NCBI RefSeq assembly: GCF_013364155.1
Contig: NZ_CP054916.1
Location: 6,445,001 to 6,509,000 of the forward strand
Reading direction: 5' to 3'
DNA from: Streptomyces sp. NA02950
Lineage (GTDB): Bacteria > Actinomycetota > Actinomycetes > Streptomycetales > Streptomycetaceae
Length of the DNA: 64,000 nucleotides
Shown: positions 8,371 through 15,702 of the stretch, one piece after another
How the letters are laid out: the number at the start of each line of letters is the position of its first letter
Position numbering within the stretch: position 1 is the stretch's first letter
Translations under genes and position numbers: made by a program
Notes under the pieces: generated by a model
The model's database searches: none
Told to the model about the DNA's origin: nothing
What the model saw: only the letters and a program-made list of their open reading frames with translations

Positions 8371-8472
8371 TCAGAAAACGGTGGTCCGGGGTTGTTGAAT
8401 GCCCCTGGTTTTGGAGGGGTTTTGAGCCCCTGCGGGGTCCGGGCGGCCCCGCGCGGCGATCTTCAGAAAACG
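8371..8472. repeat. Two copies of TCAGAAAACG near the resolvase remnant
   Basis: TCAGAAAACG occurs at 8371-8380 and 8463-8472. The same core is found in terminal inverted repeats of Tn3-family transposons (GGGGTCGTCTCAGAAAACGG type), which fits the neighbouring resolvase pseudogene. The flanking bases do not match a full terminal repeat, so these may be degraded ends or resolution-site pieces. Confidence 0.35.
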
Positions 8473-8659
8473 AAGGTTTCTTGCCGAACCGGCAGGTGTT
8501 CAGGCGGACCGGAGGATAGTGCGGATGGCTTCCGCAACCGGCAGAGCGAAGGCACCCAGGAGGTGCAGGTCGAGCGAGACGAGAAGGAAAGCATCAGCTC
8601 GCCGCGGGTCTTCGCCGTCCTCGCACGGGGCGTCTGCCGTCGAGGGTGCGTGGGCGTTG

Positions 8660-9319
8660 CTATGTCATTTCGCCGGCGTCCGTGACGATGCGGACGAGGG
8701 TGTCGACGAGTTCGTCGGTGGTGGTCTGCCACTTGTCTGTGTCGAGGTAGCCGCTGAGCTCCATGCCCGCGATGCCGTGGGCGCTGGTCAGCAGCAGGGC
8801 GCCGTAGTGCCGTGCGTTCCGCTCTCCCACGAGGGCGGCGACGATGTCCAGGAACTCGTCCTGAAAGCGTTCGGCCGCGCGGTCGGCCACGGCCGGGTCG
8901 CCTTCCGGCCCGCATAGCTGACGCCGGATGCGATCCATCCCGTCACCGAGTGGCCCAGGAAGGTTTGCGCGCCGCCTGAACAACACCTGGTACAGGTGCG
9001 GCTGGTTACGGCCGACGTCGATGAGGGCGCGGAGAGCGCCGCGCAGCTTCTCGGAGGCAGACAGGGCCGGGTCGGTCCGAAGGGCGTGCACCTGGTCGCC
9101 GATCCGTTCCCAGCTCTTGGCCGCGATGGCGGTCAGCAGGCTGTCCTTGCCCGTGAAGTGCCGGTACGGCGCTCCCCGGGTCACGCCTGCCCGCGCGCCC
9201 ACCTCGCGCAAGGTGACCGCTTCGGGGCCGCCGAGGTCGAGGAGCTCGGCGGCCGCGTCGAGCAGAGCGCGGCGGGTGGCGGCGGCGGACTCCGCACGGG
9301 TAGTCATGACGTCCATCAT
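8660..9319 (-). CDS. TetR/AcrR family repressor
   Basis: A 219-residue regulator. The DNA-binding domain covers residues about 10-60, with VTLREVGARAGVTRGAPYRHF as the helix-turn-helix; the remaining helices form the ligand pocket (RFQDEFLDIVAALVGERNAR). It is divergent from the SDR gene at 9359, and the 39-base gap plus the SDR start holds a duplicated motif likely to be its operator. It probably represses the dehydrogenase and itself until a small molecule binds. Start codons at 9319, 9316 or 9307 are all possible. Confidence 0.88.
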   Translation of the reverse strand: MMDVMTTRAESAAATRRALLDAAAELLDLGGPEAVTLREVGARAGVTRGAPYRHFTGKDSLLTAIAAKSWERIGDQVHALRTDPALSASEKLRGALRALIDVGRNQPHLYQVLFRRRANLPGPLGDGMDRIRRQLCGPEGDPAVADRAAERFQDEFLDIVAALVGERNARHYGALLLTSAHGIAGMELSGYLDTDKWQTTTDELVDTLVRIVTDAGEMT

Positions 9320-9323
9320 ACAG

Positions 9324-9375
9324 TTGACAGTGTCATCTGAACCGGTACCGTATCCAAGATGACAACGTCATCTGA
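9324..9375. promoter_or_regulatory. Promoter and duplicated TetR operator over the SDR start
   Basis: TTGACA (9324-9329) and TACCGT (9346-9351) form a good promoter with a 16-base spacer, placing transcription start at or next to ATG 9359, with no Shine-Dalgarno in front. The 16-mer TGACAGTGTCATCTGA (9325-9340) recurs as TGACAACGTCATCTGA (9360-9375), differing at two bases. Both carry an internal dyad (TGACA-G-TGTCA and ATGAC-AAC-GTCAT). One copy overlaps the -35, the other the start codon. Confidence 0.65.
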
Positions 9376-10279
9376 AACCCAGAAGCTGATCGTCGTAACC
9401 GGAGCCTCCACGGGCATGGGCGCGTCAGCCGCCCGCGAACTGGCTCGCCAGGAATTTCACGTCCTGGCCGGCGTGCGACGCGACCGTGACGCCGACGCCA
9501 TCCGATCGACCGGCATCGAGCCGGTCATCCTCGACATCACCAAGTCCGAGCAGGTGGAGGCACTCGCCGCGCGGGTCGCCGACGACCCGCGCCCGCTGCA
9601 CGCGCTCGTCAACAACGCCGGCGTCCAGGTGAACGCCCCGGTCGAAGCCCTGCCGATGACGGAGTGGCGGCGGGTGTTCGAAGTCAACCTGTTCGGCCAC
9701 ATCGCCGTCACTCAAGCGCTCCTACCCGCGCTGCTGCGCAGCAAGGGTCGTGTGATCAACATCAGCTCGGTCGGCGGCAAGTTCGCCATGGCCACATACG
9801 GCGCGTACGCCGGCGCGAAGTTCGCCCTGGAGGCGGTCAGCGACTCGCTCCGCCGGGAGGTCGCTCCGCTGGGCGTACAGGTGGTCGTGGTCGAGCCCGG
9901 CGGCGTCCGCACGGAGATGGCTGCCCGCGGGGTCGAGACGGCGAACCACCTGGCTGCCCGGATGACGCCGGAGCAGGACGAGCGCTACGGCAGCCTGGTC
10001 CAGGCGAACAACAAGTTGATGACCTCGGGCACTGCTTCAGGCCTGACCGCCGACGCCGCCGCCCGGGTCATCACGAGGGCCGTGACGACGCGTAGACCGC
10101 GCACCCGCTACACCGCCGGCCGGGATGCCGCCCTGATCATGCGCCTGGGCCCGATGCTGTCCGACCGCACGCTCGACCGCGTCCTCGCCGCCAACCTGCG
10201 CCGCCACTACCCGAAGGGAGCCGTTGGCCGACGAGGACTCCACGAACGACTCCGTCCCCTGTGGTGCGGCCACCGGTGA
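9359..10279 (+). CDS. Short-chain dehydrogenase/reductase (SDR)
   Basis: A 306-residue classical SDR. The cofactor motif TGASTGMG is at about residues 15-22, NNAGV near 85, catalytic Ser in NISSVGGK near 139, and YAGAK (Y-x-x-x-K) near 153. The basic residues after the first strand (RRDRDADAIR) favour NADP(H). The substrate is unknown. The messenger is probably leaderless, and expression is likely controlled by the divergent TetR protein. The C-terminal 20 residues are arginine-rich and may be an extension. Confidence 0.88.
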   Translation: MTTSSETQKLIVVTGASTGMGASAARELARQEFHVLAGVRRDRDADAIRSTGIEPVILDITKSEQVEALAARVADDPRPLHALVNNAGVQVNAPVEALPMTEWRRVFEVNLFGHIAVTQALLPALLRSKGRVINISSVGGKFAMATYGAYAGAKFALEAVSDSLRREVAPLGVQVVVVEPGGVRTEMAARGVETANHLAARMTPEQDERYGSLVQANNKLMTSGTASGLTADAAARVITRAVTTRRPRTRYTAGRDAALIMRLGPMLSDRTLDRVLAANLRRHYPKGAVGRRGLHERLRPLWCGHR

Positions 10280-10431
10280 GCTCACAGTCAACGGACAACT
10301 TGCCCTCCTGCCCGGGACGAGGACTCTCCCGACGTCAAGCCGCGGGCTCAAAACGCGGACAGCAGCCAGGCCGACGCCTCATCGTCCCCGGATGGTGATC
10401 ACCGTACGAGGTGCCACGGGCGTGCCGGCCC

Positions 10432-11115
10432 CTACGGCCCGCCGGGCGACACCAGCCCCGATTCATATGCGAAGATCACCGCCTGCGCCCGGTCGCGCAG
10501 TTCCAGCTTGGCCAGCACCCGGCCGATATGTGTCTTCACCGTCTGCTCGGCCAGCACCAGCGATTCGGCTATCTCCTGGTTGGACAGCCCGCGCGCGATC
10601 AGCTCCAGCACCTCCGTCTCCCGCGGGGTCAGCCCGCCGCGGCGCAGCGCGAGGGTGTTGTTGCGGCGGGACGCCGGGCGCTGGCGGGCGAAGTCGGCGA
10701 TCAGACGGCGGGTGACCGAGGGGGCGAGCAGCGCCTCGCCCGCCGCCACCACCCGCACCGCGGAGATCAGATCGGCGGGCGGGGCGTCCTTGAGCAGGAA
10801 GCCGCTGGCCCCGGCGCGCAGCGCCTCGTAGACGTAGTCGTCCACGTCGAAGGTGGTGAGCATCAGCACCTTGGGCCGGTGGACGACCCCGCGCGGGGGG
10901 TCGAGCAGTTGGCGGGCCGCCTCCAGGCCGTCCATCTCGGGCATCCTGACGTCCATCAGCACCACATCGGGGTGGGTGCGCCTGCTGACCTCCACACCCT
11001 GCCGTCCGTCGGGCGCCTCGCCGACGATGTCGATGTCGCTCTGCGCGGCGAGCAGCGCGGCGAACCCCGCACGCACCATCGCCTGGTCGTCGACGATGAT
11101 CACCTTGATGGTCAT
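10432..11115 (-). CDS. NarL/FixJ-type response regulator
   Basis: A 227-residue two-component response regulator. The receiver domain has DD at residues 9-10, the phosphoryl-acceptor Asp at about 55 (VVLMDVRMPEMDG), Thr in LMLTTFD and Lys in FLLKDAP. The C-terminal LuxR-type helix-turn-helix is LTPRETEVLELIARGLSNQEIA...TVKTHIGRVLAKL. It lies 18 bases downstream of its partner histidine kinase and is surely phosphorylated by it. Target genes are not evident; no ABC transporter operon is attached. Confidence 0.92.
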   Translation of the reverse strand: MTIKVIIVDDQAMVRAGFAALLAAQSDIDIVGEAPDGRQGVEVSRRTHPDVVLMDVRMPEMDGLEAARQLLDPPRGVVHRPKVLMLTTFDVDDYVYEALRAGASGFLLKDAPPADLISAVRVVAAGEALLAPSVTRRLIADFARQRPASRRNNTLALRRGGLTPRETEVLELIARGLSNQEIAESLVLAEQTVKTHIGRVLAKLELRDRAQAVIFAYESGLVSPGGP

Positions 11116-11133
11116 GGATCCGTCTCTTCGGGG

Positions 11134-12501
11134 CTACGAGGGTTCTTCGAGGTCTACGAGGGGGAGCCGGGCCGCGACGCGGAAACCGCCGTCGGGCAGC
11201 GGGCCGGTGTCGAGCATCCCGCCCACCAGCCGGACCCGCTCGACCATGCCGACCAGGCCGTGGCCGGTGCCGGTGGTCTCCAGGGGAGTGGTCGGCACAC
11301 CGGCGGGCGGCCCGTTGACGACCAGGACGGTGAGCGCGGCGGGATCCCCGGCGGCCGAGACGGAGACCCGGGTGGCGGCGCCGGGCGCGTGCCGCACCAC
11401 GTTCGCCAGCGCCTCCTGCACGATCCGGTACGCCGACAGCTCCACCGCCTGCGGCAGCGGGCCGAGTCCGGCGACGGCGTCCGCGACGGTCAGCTCGGTC
11501 GGGATCCCGGCCCGTACGGTGGCCTCGACCAGTTGGGGCACCTGGCGCAGCCCCGGCTGCGGCGCCCGCTCGCCGCGGGTCTCCTCGCTGCGCAGTACGC
11601 CCAGCAGCCGCCGCATTTCGGCGAGGGACTCCCGGGCGGTGTCGGCGATGGAGCCGAACTCCCGCTCCGCGTCGGGCGGGAGGCCGCCGATCCGGTAGGG
11701 CGCGCTGTCCGCCTGCACGGTGATCACGGACATGTGATGGGCGACCACGTCGTGCAGTTCGCGGGCGATTCGGGCGCGTTCCTCCAGCAGGGTGCGGTGG
11801 GCGCGTTCGGCCTCGCTGATGGTCTCCTGCTCGGCCAGCCGCCGCTGGACGTCCCCGCGTTCGCGCAGCGCGCCGCCGATCAGCAGCACCACACCGCTGA
11901 GCACGAACAGCAGCACTCCGCTGCTGTCGGCCCCGGTGTCGAAGCCCGTGCCGAGTGCGAGTCCGGCGCCGCCGGTGACCAGCCACACCGCCACCAGCGT
12001 GGGCCGCGGTTCGCGCAGCGCGAGGGCCAGCATCAGGAAGAGATAGCCCACGATCCCGGCGGGCAGCCAGGGCCAGACGCGGTGCTCCATACCGGGGTCG
12101 AGCACCATCATCGCGCCGAGCACATCGCTGATGATGGTGATCCACCACGCCTGGAGGGGGCGGGTGACGGCGAGCAGCAGTGGGGTGGTCTGGGCGATGG
12201 CCAGCAGGGTGGCGGTCCCGCCGGACTCCTCGTAGTCGTTGGTGAGGACCTGGGCGGAGACCGGGACCAGCACCGCGGTGAGCACCATCGCCACCCCGTA
12301 CGGCAGTCTGCGCAGCCAGCGCCGGGGCGACTGGGCGAACAGCGGGGTGGCCGGATAGCTGGGTGTCGTCAGGGCGCGGAGCAGGGTGCCCACCTGCCGC
12401 CGGGCGGCCGCGAACAGGCCCTCGTGCGCGGTGGAAGTGGGGGCCGTGGCGGGCGCGTTGGCCGGGGCGGCGTCGGCGGGGGCGTAAGAGCGGCTGGACA
12501 T
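11134..12501 (-). CDS. Two-component sensor histidine kinase (HisKA_3 type)
   Basis: A 455-residue membrane kinase starting MSSRSYAPADAAPANAP. An alanine-rich cytosolic N-terminus is followed by about five or six hydrophobic segments (residues about 60-220, such as LPYGVAMVLTAVLVPVSAQVL). The dimerisation/phosphoacceptor motif ARIARELHDVVAHHMSVI has its His near residue 249. The C-terminal ATPase region has IVQEALANVVRHAPGA (N box) and TGTGHGLVGMVERV (G box). It pairs with the downstream NarL-type regulator. Sensing probably occurs in the membrane, since no large extracellular loop is seen. An upstream ATG at 12537 is in frame, but the protein reads better from 12501. Confidence 0.88.
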   Translation of the reverse strand: MSSRSYAPADAAPANAPATAPTSTAHEGLFAAARRQVGTLLRALTTPSYPATPLFAQSPRRWLRRLPYGVAMVLTAVLVPVSAQVLTNDYEESGGTATLLAIAQTTPLLLAVTRPLQAWWITIISDVLGAMMVLDPGMEHRVWPWLPAGIVGYLFLMLALALREPRPTLVAVWLVTGGAGLALGTGFDTGADSSGVLLFVLSGVVLLIGGALRERGDVQRRLAEQETISEAERAHRTLLEERARIARELHDVVAHHMSVITVQADSAPYRIGGLPPDAEREFGSIADTARESLAEMRRLLGVLRSEETRGERAPQPGLRQVPQLVEATVRAGIPTELTVADAVAGLGPLPQAVELSAYRIVQEALANVVRHAPGAATRVSVSAAGDPAALTVLVVNGPPAGVPTTPLETTGTGHGLVGMVERVRLVGGMLDTGPLPDGGFRVAARLPLVDLEEPS

Positions 12502-12613
12502 GGCGGATTCAGCGTAGGCTCCGCGGCGCGCCCGCACGTCATACCTGGGAGTCGGATGCGGGTCATACCTGGGTATCGGTGCGGTGGCGGTGCCGGAGCG
12601 GTCCCTCGCCGTG

Positions 12614-13537
12614 CTACAGCTCCGCCAGCAGCTCGGCCTTCTTCGTGCTGAACTCGTCGTCCGTCAGCAGCCCCTGGGTGTGCAGTTCGCCGAGGTGGCG
12701 GATGCGTTCGGCGATGTCGGCCGGGTCGCGGCGGGGGCCCGGGGGACGGGCCGGCACGGGGGCGCTCTCGGTGCCCTGCCCCGCGTTGCCGGCCCGTACG
12801 GCCTCCAGCACGGCGGCGGCGAACGGCAGCGACTGGTGGACCAGGCCGTAGCCCATCCCGAACACCACGGCGGCGGGATCGTGGTCGGCCCGGCCGGCGG
12901 GGCGGTCCTCGGTGGCGCGCTCGATCAGCCGCAGATGGCCGTTGCCGTTCTTGGCGGCGCCCTCCTTGGGGGCGGGGCCCGCGGAGCCCTTGCTCTCCGG
13001 TGAGCACCACTCCACACCGCTCAGCTCGTCGACCCGGAAGCGCTGGTCCCCGGCCTTCCACTTGGCCGAGGAGGCTCCGGTCCAGAACCAGCGGAAGGAG
13101 ATCTCCTTGCCGTCGAAAGACGCCTTGCCGTCGTACGCCTTGAAGGACATCGGGGGCGCGGGCGCGGTGACCAGATGGGTTTCGGCGGGGGTGTCGGCGT
13201 CGCGGGCGAGCGCGCCGCGTATCTCCTCCGCGTAGTACTCGGCCAGCGTCTCGCGCTCGGCGGGCAGCACCAGCCGGTACGGGTCGTACGCCTCTTTGAG
13301 CTGGCCGTCGGCGGCGTCCATCAGCGGGTCGGCGCCGGGTCTGGGCACGGCGCGCAGCACCACGGTGCCTCGTTTGCCGGGAGCGAGCTCCACCGCGGAC
13401 AGCGCCTCGAAGGGAACGCGGCGTTCGCCGAGCGCCTGGAGCAGCTTCGGCGTGCGGATCCCCCGTTCGAAGCGGATGAGCACGGAGTCGGTGTCGAACT
13501 CCCAGACGGTCTGAAAACCGGCCAGCACATCACCCAT
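12614..13537 (-). CDS. DUF4429 protein with C-terminal SHOCT motif
   Basis: A 307-residue cytosolic protein. Two DUF4429 units are visible, the first with VWEFDTDSVLIRFERGIRTPKLLQALG, the second around YDGKASFDGKEISFRWFWTG. It ends in a SHOCT segment (ERIRHLGELHTQGLLTDDEFSTKKAELLAEL), a short oligomerisation motif often attached to other domains. Function is unknown; the DUF4429 fold resembles PH-like domains. GTG/ATG choice: MGDVLAGF at 13537 matches the family start as I remember it; an in-frame ATG at 13546 adds three residues. Confidence 0.75.
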   Translation of the reverse strand: MGDVLAGFQTVWEFDTDSVLIRFERGIRTPKLLQALGERRVPFEALSAVELAPGKRGTVVLRAVPRPGADPLMDAADGQLKEAYDPYRLVLPAERETLAEYYAEEIRGALARDADTPAETHLVTAPAPPMSFKAYDGKASFDGKEISFRWFWTGASSAKWKAGDQRFRVDELSGVEWCSPESKGSAGPAPKEGAAKNGNGHLRLIERATEDRPAGRADHDPAAVVFGMGYGLVHQSLPFAAAVLEAVRAGNAGQGTESAPVPARPPGPRRDPADIAERIRHLGELHTQGLLTDDEFSTKKAELLAEL

Positions 13538-13611
13538 GCGGCTCATCGTATGCGGCGGTGGCCCGCCCGTCCTCCCTTGAGCGCTACGCGCGTCGCGTGT
13601 GTGGTGTGCGA

Positions 13612-14817
13612 TCAGGTCAGCCCGGCGGTGCATTCGTCACCGTCCGCGCAGCTCACGGACTGGACCGCGCCGACGCCCACCCGCGCCAGGTTGTCCAGGC
13701 TGGTCGTACCGGGCTCGAAGTACCCGGCGTGGCCGTCCGCGCCGTCGGCGGACAGCCTGCGGGCGCCGAAGCCGGAGGAGACCGGGTCGGCGCCGTGGCC
13801 GAGCCCGCCGACCTCCAGGTGCGGGATGTCCTGGATCCAGTCCCCGGAGTCGCGCATCGCCCAGACCCGGGCGCTGGTGCCCAGGTCGGAGGCGTGGTCG
13901 GCGCGCATTCCGGGACTTCCGGCCACCGCGATGTCGGTGACGCTGGGCGGCAGGTCACGGGCGGCGACACCGCACACCACCGAGCCGTAGCTGTGGCACA
14001 TCAGCGAGACCCGGGAGGGCGCGGGCAGCGCGTTGACCAGGGCTCGCAGCCGCAGTGCGCCCTGGGCGGCAAGTTTGCCGGTGGCGGCGTCCATGCCGAT
14101 GCCCGCCGGGGTGGTGTAGTCGGCCCAGGCGATGACGGCGGTACGGGTCTCCGGGGCGTTGGTCCGCTCGTTTCGGTAGAGGGCGCGGGCCATGCCGACC
14201 GTGGCGGCGTACGGCTTGTCACTCTTCTGGAAGGTCAGGATGTTGGTGTCCACCCCCGGCACCACGACCGAGACCCGGCCCGCGTGCGCGAGGTCGCCGA
14301 AGACCTCGGCGGCCCGGCCCTGGCCCGAGGGGTCGAAGGAGAGGATCTGGCGGCCGGGGCCGAGCAGATCCTGGTAGCGGTGCATCCGGCGGGTGGCGTC
14401 GTTGCGGCCGAGCGGGGTGAGCCTGTTGTCGTGCATCCGCTCGCGCTCCACGGCCCGGGCCTGGATCAGGGCGACCCGGTTGGCGCGGTAGCGCAGCCCC
14501 ACCGGCGCGCCGTTGAGATTGCCGACGACGAGCGGATAGCGGCGTACGAGGCGGCTGGTCTCGGCCTTGCTCAGCGTGTCGAACCAGCGGCTCAGCCGCC
14601 GTGGCGAGGAGTACGGGTCGGGCAGCCGGTGACCGTCCAGGGACGCGTGGCGCCAGGCGTCGACCGACGCGGCGAGCGGGTCCCGGTCCCCTCTCTGGGC
14701 CCGTACGGCCGTCCAGCCGGTGGTGGCGAGCAGGACGAACACCACCGCCAGGGCGAGCAGCGCGCGCCAGGCGGTGGAACCGGGAGAGGGGGAGCTGAGC
14801 TCCGAGAAGGAAGTCAC
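13612..14817 (-). CDS. DUF1023 alpha/beta hydrolase, paralogue of the 4.0-5.2 kb gene
   Basis: About 401 residues with one N-terminal membrane segment (WRALLALAVVFVLLATTGW) and a DUF1023 catalytic core. Motifs seen are VVGNLNGAPVGLRYRANRV, LGPGRQILSFDPSGQGRAAE, the nucleophile elbow MCHSYGSVVCG and GSPGMRADHASDL. It aligns along its whole length with the other DUF1023 protein in the window, so the two arose by duplication, though they lie 8.4 kb apart. The start is uncertain: GTG 14817 is preferred here; GTG 14829 and TTG 14856 are in frame, and none has a good ribosome binding site. Confidence 0.82.
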   Translation of the reverse strand: MTSFSELSSPSPGSTAWRALLALAVVFVLLATTGWTAVRAQRGDRDPLAASVDAWRHASLDGHRLPDPYSSPRRLSRWFDTLSKAETSRLVRRYPLVVGNLNGAPVGLRYRANRVALIQARAVERERMHDNRLTPLGRNDATRRMHRYQDLLGPGRQILSFDPSGQGRAAEVFGDLAHAGRVSVVVPGVDTNILTFQKSDKPYAATVGMARALYRNERTNAPETRTAVIAWADYTTPAGIGMDAATGKLAAQGALRLRALVNALPAPSRVSLMCHSYGSVVCGVAARDLPPSVTDIAVAGSPGMRADHASDLGTSARVWAMRDSGDWIQDIPHLEVGGLGHGADPVSSGFGARRLSADGADGHAGYFEPGTTSLDNLARVGVGAVQSVSCADGDECTAGLT

Positions 14818-14911
14818 CGCGGGACACACTAGGAGAAGCGCGGTGGTGGTCGCCAAATGCCGTGAGTCATATCACGTTTGGGGGCCACCCAACGTGGGGG
14901 CTATGTCCGAT

Positions 14912-15622
14912 TTAATCGTTTTTGCTCCAATGTTCGGCGAGTGCCGGTCCCACATGGTCGAGTTGGCGGGCGGCGATGTCCCGCAGCGCCGCCTGGCTGG
15001 TGTCGTCACCCTCGCCCCACAGCTTCCCGGTGACCCGGACCGCCCCGCCGAACATCGCCACCACCAGGCGCGGGCGCGGGTCCTCGTCGATGTCCAGCCC
15101 CTCGCGGCGGGCGATCTCCCGGGCCAGCCGCTCCTCCAGCTCCATGGTCCGGCGCAGATGCACCGCGAGCAGGGCGGGGGTCGACTCGATCACCCGGTAC
15201 ATCCGCAGATGGAGTTCGGTGGGCACCAGCTCCTCGAGGGTCTCGCCCATCCGGTCCCACGCGTCCAGGACGGCGTTGCGCAGGGCGTTCAGCGGTGCCT
15301 CGTCGGCGGGCCGGTCGCACAGCGCGTCGAAGCACAGCGCCTCCGCCGCCCCCTGGGTGGCGAAGGCGACCTCCTCCTTGTTGGCGAAGTACCGGAAGAA
15401 GGTGCGCTGGGAGACGTCCACCGCCTCGACGATCTCGTCGATCGTGGTCTCGTCGTACCCCTGACGGGTGAACAGCTCGAAGGCGGTGCGCACCAGGGCG
15501 CTCCGGGTGCGCCGTTTCTTCCGCTCGCGCAGTCCGGTCGGCGCGGGCGTCACCACCGCCGCTCCCGCCTCGTCCGTTGTCACCTGTCGGCTCTCGCTTC
15601 CTGCTGCGTTCGGGCTGCTCAC
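14912..15622 (-). CDS. TetR family repressor of the adjacent MFS exporter
   Basis: A regulator of up to 236 residues. RERKKRRTRSALVRTAFELF leads into the helix-turn-helix TTIDEIVEAVDVSQRTFFRYF (about residues 60-82). It is divergent from an MFS drug exporter, and the gap contains a perfect 19-bp dyad, the classical arrangement of an efflux pump and its repressor. GTG 15622 gives MSSPNAAGSE; a second GTG at 15580 (VTTDEAGAAV) lies downstream of AGGAAG and is equally possible. Confidence 0.88.
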   Translation of the reverse strand: MSSPNAAGSESRQVTTDEAGAAVVTPAPTGLRERKKRRTRSALVRTAFELFTRQGYDETTIDEIVEAVDVSQRTFFRYFANKEEVAFATQGAAEALCFDALCDRPADEAPLNALRNAVLDAWDRMGETLEELVPTELHLRMYRVIESTPALLAVHLRRTMELEERLAREIARREGLDIDEDPRPRLVVAMFGGAVRVTGKLWGEGDDTSQAALRDIAARQLDHVGPALAEHWSKND

Positions 15623-15665
15623 GATACCTGTGGGGAAGTAGTCAGCAACCCGCGGATGAATCCGT

Positions 15666-15702
15666 TTGTCAAATGTCAGAGGCTGACATTAGCCTCCGGA
15701 CA
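15666..15702. promoter_or_regulatory. MFS promoter with TetR operator filling the spacer
   Basis: TTGTCA (15666-15671) and TAGCCT (15690-15695) give a promoter with an 18-base spacer. The spacer is almost entirely the perfect inverted repeat AATGTCAGAGGCTGACATT (15672-15690, 8-base arms, 3-base centre). Transcription would begin at or beside ATG 15702, so the exporter mRNA is probably leaderless. Repressor binding here would block RNA polymerase directly. Confidence 0.75.
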
